DNA of 64,000 nt, taken from positions 1 through 64,000 of the forward strand of contig CAZWJH010000004.1 in assembly GCA_964634755.1 (NCBI GenBank), in the 5' to 3' direction. Origin of the DNA: JALXDT01 sp964634755. GTDB taxonomy: Bacteria; Acidobacteriota; Aminicenantia; JAMOAD01. The stretch's first letter is position 1, and the number at the start of each line of letters is the position of its first letter. Below are positions 1-7,466 of the stretch, in pieces. Under the pieces are notes generated by a model. It did no database searches. It had not been told where the DNA came from and saw nothing but the letters and a program-made list of their open reading frames with translations. The position numbers and the translations under genes are program-made.

Positions 1-32
1 CTAAAAATCAAAAATTCAACCCGCTCTTTCAT
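1..32 (-). CDS. 5' end of an unidentified gene, cut by window edge
   Basis: An ATG on the minus strand at 30-32 opens a frame without stops to base 1, giving about ten residues (MKERVEFLIF). It lies 17 bases downstream of the GT4 glycosyltransferase stop, with a weak AAGGA just before the ATG, so it is probably the next gene of the glycosyltransferase operon. Too short to identify. Confidence 0.4.
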   Translation of the reverse strand, partial: MKERVEFLIF

Positions 33-49
33 TCCTTATAGTTGACTCC

Positions 50-1108
50 TTAATTATAATCCTCAAGAATTTTAACATAAGTTTGGACAAATTTGTCCCA
101 TTTGAATTTTTTAGAATGGTTTAAAGCTTTTTTTTCAAAATCTATCCTGAGTTCAGGGTTTTCAGCCAAAAGATACATTTTATCAGAAAGCTCCTCCTCT
201 GAGTAAGGGTTAAAAAATAAGGCATTATCACCCAAAACTTCCGGTAAACTTCCGCCTATACTGCTAATCACAGCTTTTCCTCTTGCCATAACTTCCAGAG
301 GAGGAAGTCCGAATCCTTCATAGAGTGAAGGAAATACAAAGAAAAGGGAATTGTCAATTACGGGGATTAATTCCTTAAATGGTAAAAATGATTTGATAAT
401 TATTCTGTTTTCAAGCTTGTATTTTTTTATGAAATTGAGAATCCCCCTTTTATCTCTTATTCCTACGAGCATAAGTTTAATATCCTTGACTCTTTTTGAA
501 AAAATCAGGAATGAATACAAAAGAGTTTTGAGGTTTTTGTGGGGAGTTGTATTTCCGATGTAAAGAATGTATGGAAAATCTGTTTTATTATACTTCTTTT
601 CTGTTTTAAAGAAAATTTCATCTATCCCATTGTAAATAACCTTTATTTTTTCTTTTCTGAATCCAAAATAATTTATCAAATCTTTTTTAGTGGTATTTGA
701 AACTGTAAAAATAATCTCAGCTTCTCTTTTGGCTTTTTTTATAAAAAGTTTTGCAAGCTCAACCTTGTAAAATGGAAAAAGTTTTGAAAATTTAAAGTGG
801 ATTATATCGTGAATTGTTATGAAGAATCTGTTTTTAATAAAATAGGGGAAAACATAGTGAGGCGAAAAGTAGTAATAATCTTTAAGATTTTTTAATTTGG
901 AGGGGATTTCAAAATGCTCTGTGATCGTATAATTTTTTGAATCAACTTTTATTGTGTTTTTTGTGTCCGATATATTCCGGATTTTCCCTTTGAGAGATAT
1001 GATTTTGTAGTCAAAATTTCCGGATTTTATTAATCCTCCGAAAATATTTTTAATGTATGTTCCGATTCCATAATCATCTATTTTCCTTATATCAAACACT
1101 ATCTTCAC
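50..1108 (-). CDS. GT4-family glycosyltransferase (GT-B fold)
   Basis: 352-residue glycosyltransferase of the GT4 (mannosyltransferase-like) family, a cytoplasmic or membrane-associated enzyme moving a sugar from a nucleotide-sugar donor onto a glycan acceptor. The donor-binding signature sits near residues 260-275 (SLYEGFGLPPLEVMARG, an E-x7-E motif), followed by the GGSLPEV loop. The N-terminus (MKIVFDIRKIDDYGIGTY) has the glycine-rich first strand and loop of GT-B enzymes. Length is normal. The start overlaps the end of the upstream GT2 gene by 17 bases, so the two are co-transcribed. Sugar specificity cannot be read from sequence; O-antigen or exopolysaccharide assembly is an inference from the paired glycosyltransferases. 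Confidence 0.9.
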   Translation of the reverse strand: MKIVFDIRKIDDYGIGTYIKNIFGGLIKSGNFDYKIISLKGKIRNISDTKNTIKVDSKNYTITEHFEIPSKLKNLKDYYYFSPHYVFPYFIKNRFFITIHDIIHFKFSKLFPFYKVELAKLFIKKAKREAEIIFTVSNTTKKDLINYFGFRKEKIKVIYNGIDEIFFKTEKKYNKTDFPYILYIGNTTPHKNLKTLLYSFLIFSKRVKDIKLMLVGIRDKRGILNFIKKYKLENRIIIKSFLPFKELIPVIDNSLFFVFPSLYEGFGLPPLEVMARGKAVISSIGGSLPEVLGDNALFFNPYSEEELSDKMYLLAENPELRIDFEKKALNHSKKFKWDKFVQTYVKILEDYN

Positions 1109-1979
1109 ACTTAAACTCCCTTATTGTTTTTATGGTATCTTTTATATTTTTTTTATCTCCGGAAAAAATGAGCTTTATTTTTAATTTTGACAAAAGATAA
1201 AATTTTAATAAAGGCAAACTTTTTTTGTTGTATTTACAATAATAAAAAAGTTGACTTTTTTTATTTAGAGGATATACGAATGATAAAACCTTTTCCGTTG
1301 ATTTTCCTTTAAAGTGTATAATTGAAGCTTCGGTATAATAATAAGGAGTGTATCCCATTCCTCTCAATCTTCTGAAAAAATCGCAATCTTCAAGATAGAT
1401 AAAAAATATTTCATCAAATCCTCCGATTTTTTGATAAATCTCTTTTTCTATCAAAAAACAGACTCCGCTAAGCCAATCAACTTTGCGGGAAATCTTCCCT
1501 TTTTTCAGTTTATATAATAGCTTGTAATACGGCTCGTAAATGTATTTGAGGATAAACTCTGAAAAGAGATTAAGGTCAGTTCCAAAGGAAATTTGAAAGC
1601 TTTTGTCAGGATAAAGGACCAACGGACCAACAGCCCCGTATTCGGAATTTTCGTAAAAATCCATTAACCTTGGTATTGTTTCTTTATTTATAAGGGTATC
1701 ATTATTCAAAATAAATAAATATTTACCCTGAGCTTTCTTCGCTCCTATGTTGTTTGCGGCTCCAAAGCCAATGTTTTTGTCTAACTTTATTATTTTGATT
1801 TTTTCGTTTTTATCTATTCTTTTAAGGGAATCATCCGTGGAATTATTATCAACTATAATTATCTCAAAATCATCCCTTTTGTAATTTTCCAAGATTGAAT
1901 TTACTGTTTTGGATAGATATTCTCCCGAATTAAAATTTACTATTATTATTGATAATTTTAACTCAGAAAAGCTCTTCAT
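1092..1979 (-). CDS. GT2-family glycosyltransferase (GT-A, rhamnosyltransferase-like)
   Basis: 295-residue inverting glycosyltransferase. The family pattern is clear: SIIIVNFNSGEYL at residues 10-22, then DNNSTDDS, NIGFGAANNIGAK and LNNDT (the metal-binding DxD-like position), and a GGFDE...EDCDFFRRL block near residues 185-205 with the catalytic-base ED. It resembles WbbL/rhamnosyltransferase-type enzymes that build O-antigen or exopolysaccharide. It is the first gene of the minus-strand operon. There is no SD; a TTGAAT/TATATT promoter ends 6 bases before the ATG, suggesting a leaderless mRNA. Confidence 0.9.
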   Translation of the reverse strand: MKSFSELKLSIIIVNFNSGEYLSKTVNSILENYKRDDFEIIIVDNNSTDDSLKRIDKNEKIKIIKLDKNIGFGAANNIGAKKAQGKYLFILNNDTLINKETIPRLMDFYENSEYGAVGPLVLYPDKSFQISFGTDLNLFSEFILKYIYEPYYKLLYKLKKGKISRKVDWLSGVCFLIEKEIYQKIGGFDEIFFIYLEDCDFFRRLRGMGYTPYYYTEASIIHFKGKSTEKVLSFVYPLNKKSQLFYYCKYNKKSLPLLKFYLLSKLKIKLIFSGDKKNIKDTIKTIREFKCEDSV

Positions 1980-1985
1980 TGATAA

Positions 1986-2014
1986 AATATATATTATTTT
2001 TTTCTTATATTCAA
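1986..2014 (-). promoter_or_regulatory. Sigma70-type promoter of the GT2 gene, leaderless arrangement
   Basis: Minus strand: -35 TTGAAT (2009-2014), 17-base spacer, -10 TATATT (1986-1991), then 6 bases to the ATG at 1979. The expected transcription start falls on or next to the A of the ATG. It is divergent from the promoter of the PHP gene. Confidence 0.6.
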
Positions 2015-2039
2015 CAAAAGTTTAAACTCCCCCCAAAAA

Positions 2040-2068
2040 TTGAAAAAAGAAAAATTCTATATTATAGT
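2040..2068 (+). promoter_or_regulatory. Sigma70-type promoter of the PHP gene, leaderless arrangement
   Basis: -35 TTGAAA (2040-2045), 17-base spacer, -10 TATAGT (2063-2068), then TTCAA and the ATG at 2074. No SD is present in the 5 bases between, so a leaderless transcript is predicted. Confidence 0.55.
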
Positions 2069-2073
2069 TTCAA

Positions 2074-2808
2074 ATGTTAATAAAGGCTGATCTTCATATT
2101 CATACTGTCCTCTCACCTTGCGGCTCATTTGATATGTCACCAGAAAATATAATTTTTAAAGCAAAGGCTTTAAATCTTAATGCAATAGCAATAAGTGATC
2201 ACAACTCAATTTACAATGCACCGGGGGTAAAGGAGTTTGGAGAGAAAGAGGGTATTAAGGTTTTTTACGGGATGGAAGCTCAAACAGTTGAAGAGGTACA
2301 TATTTTAACATTGTTTGAAGATTGGAATAAGATAGAAGATTTTTACTCGGAAATTTATCCCCATCTTCCTAATATTGAAAATGACCCGGATTATTTCGGG
2401 GATCAGATTATAGTTGACAAAAATGAGAATGTTATAGGAGAGGAGAGAAAGCTCCTTTCAAATTCATTGGAGCTTTCCATAGAGGAACTTGTTGAACTTG
2501 TTTTAAAGTACGGAGGGTTTGTAATTCCTTCACATGTTGAGAGGGAAAGATACGGGCTCCTAACAAACTTGTATAAGGTTCCGGATATTTTAAAAGATAG
2601 TGTTATGGAAATTTCCTATAATGCTGACTTGGAAGAAATATTCAAATTTTATCCTTTTTTAAAAAGTTATTCCCTTATTTCAAACTCTGATGCTCACTAC
2701 CCTGAAGATATCGGAAGAGCATATACAGAGTATGAACTAAGTGAAATCAGTCTTAAACAAATTTATAAAGCGGCAAAGGATGGTAAATACAGGGTGATAA
2801 GAAGATGA
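2074..2808 (+). CDS. PHP-domain metal-dependent phosphoesterase
   Basis: 244-residue protein of the PHP (polymerase and histidinol phosphatase) superfamily. Metal-binding motifs are visible: DLHIHTVLSPCG at residues 6-17, ISDHNS near residue 45, the glutamate in GMEAQT, PSHVER near residue 160, and SNSDAHYPEDIG near the C-terminus. These form the TIM-barrel-like metal site of phosphoesterases. The downstream HATPase gene overlaps by 4 bases (ATGA), so they are translationally coupled. In Thermotogae and clostridia this same PHP plus HATPase pair is often found in [FeFe]-hydrogenase clusters; no hydrogenase genes are here. Substrate unknown. Confidence 0.85.
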   Translation: MLIKADLHIHTVLSPCGSFDMSPENIIFKAKALNLNAIAISDHNSIYNAPGVKEFGEKEGIKVFYGMEAQTVEEVHILTLFEDWNKIEDFYSEIYPHLPNIENDPDYFGDQIIVDKNENVIGEERKLLSNSLELSIEELVELVLKYGGFVIPSHVERERYGLLTNLYKVPDILKDSVMEISYNADLEEIFKFYPFLKSYSLISNSDAHYPEDIGRAYTEYELSEISLKQIYKAAKDGKYRVIRR

Positions 2809-3353
2809 TGGAAGAATTATCTTATCATATTTTAGACCTTGTTCAGAATTCAATAAGAGCAGGGGCAAAAAAAATTGAGGTTTTTATCAAAGATTCTGAA
2901 AAAGAGGATGAACTGATTATTAGTGTGAAAGATGATGGTTCTGGTATGGATGAGAAAACGATAAGAAAAGTTGAGGACCCTTTTTATTCGACAAAAAAAG
3001 AGAAAAAAGTGGGACTTGGAGTTCCCCTTTTAAAGGAGACTGCTCTCCATTGTGACGGGGATTTTAGAATAAAAAGCTCTCCGGGCAAAGGGACAGAGGT
3101 GTTTGCAAAATTCAAAAAATCCCATATTGATTTGCCTCCCCTCGGTAATCTTAAGGATACAATTTTAACAATCATAATTTCAGCTGAAGATTTTGACATA
3201 TTATTTAAAATAAAAACCGATAAAGGAGAATTGATTCTTGACACAGAGGAGATTAAAAAGGAAATAGGGGAGGATATCCCTATTTGTGCTTCGGAAGTAT
3301 TATCTTTTTTGAAAGAATATCTTAATTCAGAGCTTTTGCCTATTTTGAGATGA
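2805..3353 (+). CDS. HATPase-domain protein (anti-sigma/histidine-kinase-like ATPase)
   Basis: 182-residue protein with a GHKL ATPase fold but no HisKA dimerisation or phospho-acceptor domain. Visible motifs are an N-box (LVQNSIRAGA, residues 12-21), G1 (DDGSGMD) and G2 (VGLGVPLLKE), followed by the GKGTEVFAKF strand. The last 70 residues form a small extra domain. It overlaps the PHP gene by 4 bases. Homologous pairs accompany hydrogenase operons in anaerobes, where the function is unproven; a signalling or assembly role is inference. It ends 15 bases before the convergent YjiH gene. Confidence 0.8.
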   Translation: MMEELSYHILDLVQNSIRAGAKKIEVFIKDSEKEDELIISVKDDGSGMDEKTIRKVEDPFYSTKKEKKVGLGVPLLKETALHCDGDFRIKSSPGKGTEVFAKFKKSHIDLPPLGNLKDTILTIIISAEDFDILFKIKTDKGELILDTEEIKKEIGEDIPICASEVLSFLKEYLNSELLPILR

Positions 3354-3368
3354 ATTTTTAAGGGTTTA

Positions 3369-4685
3369 TTATGCTATGAGAGCCATAACTAATTTCACAT
3401 AAATATAAGTGAAAGGGATTAAGAGCAGGGTTCTTTCAAGAAAAAGAATTAAAAGATGGGAAAATTTTATGGGAACATCTTTGAACATATCCATTATCAT
3501 GGGTCCTACGGAAGAGAAAAAGATAAGCTGTGTTGTTGACATTATTGCTACGAAAAGTTTTGTAAAGAGCGCTGTGTTTATACATATAAGTGATGGCAAA
3601 TACATTTCCGCAACTTCAATGATTGTTGCGATTGAAATTTCCCTTACATTTGGAACATTCAAAAGTTTGTAAATTGGGATAAATGGGATTGCAAGATAAT
3701 CGAAAAACTTAGTATGGTAAGCAATTAAAAGTGATAAAGTACCAACAGCTACTATTGTCCCCATAATTGAAGAAGCCAGAAACATTCCGTCAAAGAAACC
3801 TTTTAATGATATGTTAAGAACAGACCCTGATTTTTCGGCTTTTTTTACGGCAACCCTGTAAGCTTCTTTTATTGTGGCTTTTACTTCACGCTCGGGATCC
3901 GGAGTTGTTATGTATTCATCTTTTACTTTGGAGGTCGGAGGAATTCTTACAATGATGAAAGCCGTGTAAATTGTTCCTAAAAAATAACCGACAAAAATGT
4001 AGGGAAAGTAGTTTAAGATTTTAAGAGTTGATGCAACAACTCCCACAAATCCGATACTAACAGTTGAAAATGCGGTGGCTATAATAAATACCTCTCTTTT
4101 GTTATATTTTCCGCTGTGAAATAGATTGTGTGTTAAGTATAAAGCAACAGAATAGCTTCCCACCCATGATGTTATTGCATCAAGAGCTCCTCTTCCCGGT
4201 ATTTTGAAAAGAGGTCTCATCAATGGTCTTGCAAGGACGCCTATGAACTCAAGCCCTCCAAAGTTTGTGAATATATTTATGAAGATTGCTCCGATGGGTA
4301 TGATTGTGGCAACAGAAACTACCAAAATATCCCAGATTGTATGTGATATCCTTTTTTCAAGCAATATTGAAGGTCCGATTTTAAGTACGAAGAAAATGGA
4401 AAAAATAAGACCTATGGTTCTAAGTAAAATTATTAATGAGGATGATTTAAAATATGTTAGTCTGTCGTTTCTCTTTTTTGAAAATAAAGTAAAAAAAGAC
4501 AAAATAACACCAACTATAATAAGAAAAAATGAATAATAGGAGAGTGTTATAGGAATATTTTTTCTTAAAAATTTTATAAATATATCAAATGATACTGTCC
4601 ACTCCCCATGGAATTTTACAGGAAAAAGAAAAAATAAAAACCCAATTGCAAAAGTTAAAATAAATTTTATCTTACCTTTTTTCAT
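3369..4685 (-). CDS. YjiH-family / nucleoside-recognition (Gate) membrane protein
   Basis: 438-residue integral membrane protein with about ten hydrophobic segments. The conserved core reads like YjiH proteins: FGGLEFIG, RPLFKIPGRGALDA, SWVGSYSVALYLTH, STVSIGFVGVV, and a C-terminal block with MDMFKDVPI. This family carries the nucleoside-transporter Gate domain; transport substrate is not established. The ATG shares its base with the stop of the upstream lipoprotein gene (TAATG), so it is the last gene of the pyrK-pyrD-lipoprotein operon. The link to pyrimidine synthesis might hint at nucleobase or nucleoside movement, but this is only inference. Confidence 0.8.
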   Translation of the reverse strand: MKKGKIKFILTFAIGFLFFLFPVKFHGEWTVSFDIFIKFLRKNIPITLSYYSFFLIIVGVILSFFTLFSKKRNDRLTYFKSSSLIILLRTIGLIFSIFFVLKIGPSILLEKRISHTIWDILVVSVATIIPIGAIFINIFTNFGGLEFIGVLARPLMRPLFKIPGRGALDAITSWVGSYSVALYLTHNLFHSGKYNKREVFIIATAFSTVSIGFVGVVASTLKILNYFPYIFVGYFLGTIYTAFIIVRIPPTSKVKDEYITTPDPEREVKATIKEAYRVAVKKAEKSGSVLNISLKGFFDGMFLASSIMGTIVAVGTLSLLIAYHTKFFDYLAIPFIPIYKLLNVPNVREISIATIIEVAEMYLPSLICINTALFTKLFVAIMSTTQLIFFSSVGPMIMDMFKDVPIKFSHLLILFLERTLLLIPFTYIYVKLVMALIA

Positions 4686-5416
4686 TAGATTTTATCAATT
4701 AAAATCTCACCTTTTTTAACTTTTAAATAAACTCTTGTTTTACCTTTTTTAAATTCATACTTTTTTGTAACTTTATTATCTCCTGTATCCGTAATGATAT
4801 CTAATTTAGCTTCTTTGGGAGCGAAAAATTCAATATCACCTTCATCAAGGACAATGCTAAAAGAATCCGATTTATCCCATTCAAGAATTGTTAATCTTAC
4901 ATGGCCACTTTTTGAGAATACGGATACTTTTCCGGAAACATCTGCAAGTGTAGAGTTAAGATAATTTGATGTTAAAGAAATATTTCCTCTTATGGAAGTA
5001 ATATCCACCTTCGCCTCTTTGAAAATACCTTTTATATTTGTTTCAAATGGCACAAATATATTTCCTGTGATTTCAACTTCTTTAATGCTTTTTTTAAATA
5101 CTGATGCTTTAAGAGCAAATGTTTTATCATCTTCTTTTTTTATGCTAAAATCCGTATCATAAAAAAAGTCAGGAGTTGAAGCGGAAACCTTTCCATTATA
5201 AACAAGCTTTTTTTGAGGCTTTCCCTCTATTTTGTAAGTTCCTACTTCCGCATTCATTTTCAAAAGCGAGCCGGGAGAAAACTCAAAACTTTTTTTTATT
5301 ACTTTTGTTTTCTGTTTTGAAAGCTGTCCTCCTGGATAGCTCGGAGAAGGGGCATAAATTGTTATACAGGAAGTAAAAAACAATAAAATTATTGGTAAAA
5401 TTATAATTTTTCTCAT
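4685..5416 (-). CDS. Putative lipoprotein, DUF4097-like beta-rich
   Basis: 243-residue exported protein. Residues 1-16 are a signal peptide ending in a lipobox-like FTSC, with Cys17 as the likely lipidated residue. The rest is a run of short beta strands alternating with turns (for example IRGNISLTSN, LADVSGKVSVFSKSG, DEGDIEFFAPKEAKLDIITDTGDN), the pattern of DUF4097-type beta-helical adhesin-like domains. No enzymatic motif. It lies one base after pyrD and overlaps the YjiH start by one base. Function unknown; possibly an envelope partner of the YjiH membrane protein. Confidence 0.65.
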   Translation of the reverse strand: MRKIIILPIILLFFTSCITIYAPSPSYPGGQLSKQKTKVIKKSFEFSPGSLLKMNAEVGTYKIEGKPQKKLVYNGKVSASTPDFFYDTDFSIKKEDDKTFALKASVFKKSIKEVEITGNIFVPFETNIKGIFKEAKVDITSIRGNISLTSNYLNSTLADVSGKVSVFSKSGHVRLTILEWDKSDSFSIVLDEGDIEFFAPKEAKLDIITDTGDNKVTKKYEFKKGKTRVYLKVKKGEILIDKI

Positions 5417-5417
5417 T

Positions 5418-6341
5418 TTAGCCTCCGATTTTTATATTCCCAATTAAATCCTTAATGTTTTTATAGTTAAGTGATTTCATTAAATCTTTAAGATGCTTAA
5501 TCATTTTAATAGATGCCTGAGGATCTATAATTGTCGCTGTGCCAATTTCAACCGCTGAGGCCCCTGTTATTATAAATTCAAGAATATCCTCTGCAGAAGA
5601 GATTCCTCCCATTCCTATAATCGGAATTTTAACTGATTTTGATACTTTAAAGACCAAAGCAAGTGCCATAGGTTTTATGGCAGGCCCCGAAACCCCACCG
5701 AAAACATTTTTTATTTGAGGTATTTTTGTTTTTATATCCACAGCCATTCCAACAAAGGTATTTACAAGGCTGATACTATCCGCTCTTGCCTCTTCGGCTG
5801 CTTTAGCAATTTCCTCTATGTAAGTTACATTCGGAGATAATTTTGCCATGATATGCTTTTTACTAATCTTTTTAATTTCTTTGATTATTGAAAAGGTTTT
5901 TTCAGGATCCCAAGACGGAGATTTTCCACCTTCATGAACATTGGGGCAGGATAGGTTTATCTCAAAAAAATCAACTCTCTTTTCATTTTCAAGGTATTCC
6001 ACTACTTTAACATACTCATCCTCTGTATCTCCTGCTACATTGACTCCGAAAACAGTATCATATTTTTCCCAGAAAGGGATAATTTCATCTCTGAATCTTT
6101 TTACTCCTATTCCCTGAAGACCAATTGCATTGAGCATACCACAGGGGGTTTCGTAAATTCTTGGTGATTCATTACCTTTTCTCGGATTAAAATATATTCC
6201 TTTTGAGACAAAACCCCCGATCTCATTGAAATCAAGGTATCTTTCAAGCTCATATCCGTAACCTGCCGTGCCTGATGCAAGAATAATGGGGTTTTTAAGT
6301 TCAAGGTTTCCTATCTTTGTGGTTAAATCTATTTCACTCAT
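5418..6341 (-). CDS. pyrD: Dihydroorotate dehydrogenase B, catalytic subunit
   Basis: About 307 residues from the chosen start. FMN-dependent oxidation of dihydroorotate to orotate in pyrimidine synthesis; class 1B enzymes pass electrons through PyrK to NAD. Motifs: NPIILASGTAGYG near the N-terminus, SKGI, INLSCPNVH (the class 1B active-site Cys is in NLSCPNVH), KLSPNV, and the FMN-phosphate loops GGVSGPAIKP and GMGGI...GASAVEIGTA. The start at 6341 is preferred over an upstream in-frame ATG because it begins with the conserved SEIDLTTKI and has a strong SD (GAGGTGG) 7 bases upstream. It overlaps pyrK by 8 bases. Confidence 0.95.
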   Translation of the reverse strand: MSEIDLTTKIGNLELKNPIILASGTAGYGYELERYLDFNEIGGFVSKGIYFNPRKGNESPRIYETPCGMLNAIGLQGIGVKRFRDEIIPFWEKYDTVFGVNVAGDTEDEYVKVVEYLENEKRVDFFEINLSCPNVHEGGKSPSWDPEKTFSIIKEIKKISKKHIMAKLSPNVTYIEEIAKAAEEARADSISLVNTFVGMAVDIKTKIPQIKNVFGGVSGPAIKPMALALVFKVSKSVKIPIIGMGGISSAEDILEFIITGASAVEIGTATIIDPQASIKMIKHLKDLMKSLNYKNIKDLIGNIKIGG

Positions 6342-7104
6342 CCCACACCACCTCTTCTGCATTGAAAACAGGACCTTCCTGACAAACTCTAACCATTTCT
6401 GTTTTATCTCCTCTTTTTATCTTTTTTGCGCAACCGTAACATACACCTGTTCCACAAGCCATTCTTTCCTCAAGGGACACAAAAACTTCAGAGCTTGATT
6501 CTTTGTAAAATTCATAAACCTTTTTCATCATTATGTCTGGTCCGCAAGAGAAAACAGTAAAATATCCTTTTGGTAAAAAATCTGTTACTAATCCTTTTTT
6601 CCCATAACTACCATCTTCTGTTACAAAAAGGGTATTATATGCTGAAAGGTATGATTTAAATTTTATATCTTTTTCGCATTTTCCCCCGTAAATTAAAAGA
6701 AAATCTTTTTTTTCTCTTTTTAATATTTCGGAAAGATAAAGAAAAGGAGATATCCCCCTTCCTCCGGCAACCATTATAATTTTTTTGTTTGTTGTTATAG
6801 GGAATTTATTACCTAATGGTCCCAAAATTTCAATGGAATGTCCTTCGTTAAGTTTTGAAAAAACTTCAGTCCCTTTTCCGACCACCTGAAAGAATAGCTC
6901 AAATAAACCTTTTTCTTTAAAGACTCTTGCTATCGAAAAGGGACGGGGAAGAATCGCTCCTTTTTCAAAGGATGGGATTTTTACCATAAAAAAATTTCCG
7001 GGAAGCACAATTTCACTTATTTCTTTGTTTTTTAAAAAAAGAGAAAAATAATTATCCCCCCATTCTTTTTTCTCCGATATTTTTAAGCTTTCATACCCAT
7101 TCAT
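6334..7104 (-). CDS. pyrK: Dihydroorotate dehydrogenase B, electron-transfer subunit
   Basis: 256-residue FAD and [2Fe-2S] subunit that transfers electrons from PyrD to NAD+. It has the FAD-binding RPFSI motif (ILPRPFSIAR, near residue 55), the NAD-binding MVAGGRGISPFLYL loop, and a C-terminal [2Fe-2S] site ACGTGVCYGC...VRVCQEGP with four cysteines. Length is normal. It is the promoter-proximal gene of the pyrK-pyrD-lipoprotein-yjiH operon. The ATG has no SD and is preceded by TATATT ending 6 bases upstream, so a leaderless mRNA is likely. Confidence 0.95.
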   Translation of the reverse strand: MNGYESLKISEKKEWGDNYFSLFLKNKEISEIVLPGNFFMVKIPSFEKGAILPRPFSIARVFKEKGLFELFFQVVGKGTEVFSKLNEGHSIEILGPLGNKFPITTNKKIIMVAGGRGISPFLYLSEILKREKKDFLLIYGGKCEKDIKFKSYLSAYNTLFVTEDGSYGKKGLVTDFLPKGYFTVFSCGPDIMMKKVYEFYKESSSEVFVSLEERMACGTGVCYGCAKKIKRGDKTEMVRVCQEGPVFNAEEVVWDE

Positions 7105-7110
7105 TAAAAA

Positions 7111-7139
7111 AATATAAAGGAGTTTTTTAATTAAGTCAA
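7111..7139 (-). promoter_or_regulatory. Promoter of the pyrK operon, leaderless arrangement
   Basis: Minus strand: -35 TTGACT (7134-7139), 17-base spacer, -10 TATATT (7111-7116), six bases, then the pyrK ATG at 7102-7104. The -35 box directly abuts the tandem repeats at 7140-7192, so a protein bound there could affect this promoter. Confidence 0.65.
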
Positions 7140-7192
7140 GGGTTGATATTAGTAACAGGGTTGATATTAGTATCAGGTTTGATATTAACTGG
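7140..7192. repeat. Three tandem 18-bp repeats, candidate operator array
   Basis: Three head-to-tail copies with an exact 18-base period start at 7140, 7158 and 7176. Each contains TTGATATTA; copies 1 and 2 continue GTA(A/T)CA. Copy 2 holds the perfect small palindrome TGATA-TTAG-TATCA. The array sits between the -35 of the pyrK promoter and the upstream region of the dsrE-tusA-qmo operon. Near-helical spacing and dyad symmetry suggest cooperative regulator binding. The cognate regulator is not known; the winged-helix protein at 11850 is one candidate. Confidence 0.5.
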
Positions 7193-7230
7193 TTTTTTAA
7201 AATCTTTTTTTGTTAAAATATGTTAAAATA

Positions 7231-7259
7231 TTGACATATTAAAAAAAATAAGTTAAATT
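7231..7259 (+). promoter_or_regulatory. Candidate promoter of the dsrE-tusA-qmo operon
   Basis: TTGACA (7231-7236), 17-base spacer and TAAATT (7254-7259), a moderate -10. It would give a roughly 200-base 5' leader carrying the 15-bp inverted repeat. A second weaker candidate (TTGTTA...TATTAG, 7386-7413) lies closer to the gene. Confidence 0.4.
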
Positions 7260-7409
7260 ATATTACTATGGGTGTGAAGGAAAAGGATTGTTGTGAATAT
7301 TTGATTTTTGAGAAACATTATAAAAACGGCAATAAAATAATATTATCAAGGATTTTTAAAAATTTCTTAATAAGAATTAATTATTTTGTTAGGAAACTAT
7401 CAATTTATA

Positions 7410-7445
7410 TTAGATTAATAGTTATTAATATAACTATTAATCTAA
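7410..7445. repeat. Perfect 15-bp inverted repeat before dsrE
   Basis: Arms TTAGATTAATAGTTA (7410-7424) and its exact reverse complement (7431-7445) flank a 6-base loop (TTAATA). It ends 8 bases before the SD site of the DsrE gene. As DNA it could be an operator; as RNA it is a weak AT-only hairpin that could affect leader stability. Confidence 0.55.
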
Positions 7446-7466
7446 AATTTTTTAAGGAGGATTATT

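Larger units (their letters stand above)
7105..7466. other. Intergenic control region between pyrK and dsrE operons
   Basis: This 362-base non-coding stretch holds, in order, the pyrK promoter, the 18-bp tandem repeats (7140-7192), a duplicated 10-mer TGTTAAAATA (7211-7230), a TTGACA promoter candidate (7231-7259), a perfect 15-bp inverted repeat (7410-7445) and the dsrE SD site AAGGAGG (7454-7460). A 78-codon frame across part of it overlaps dsrE, is very Ile/Lys-rich and is unlikely to be a gene. Confidence 0.6.

Noticed and set aside
7140..7192. Tandem repeats considered as a CRISPR fragment
   Set aside because: The units abut without spacers, are only 18 bp, and number three; no cas genes are near.
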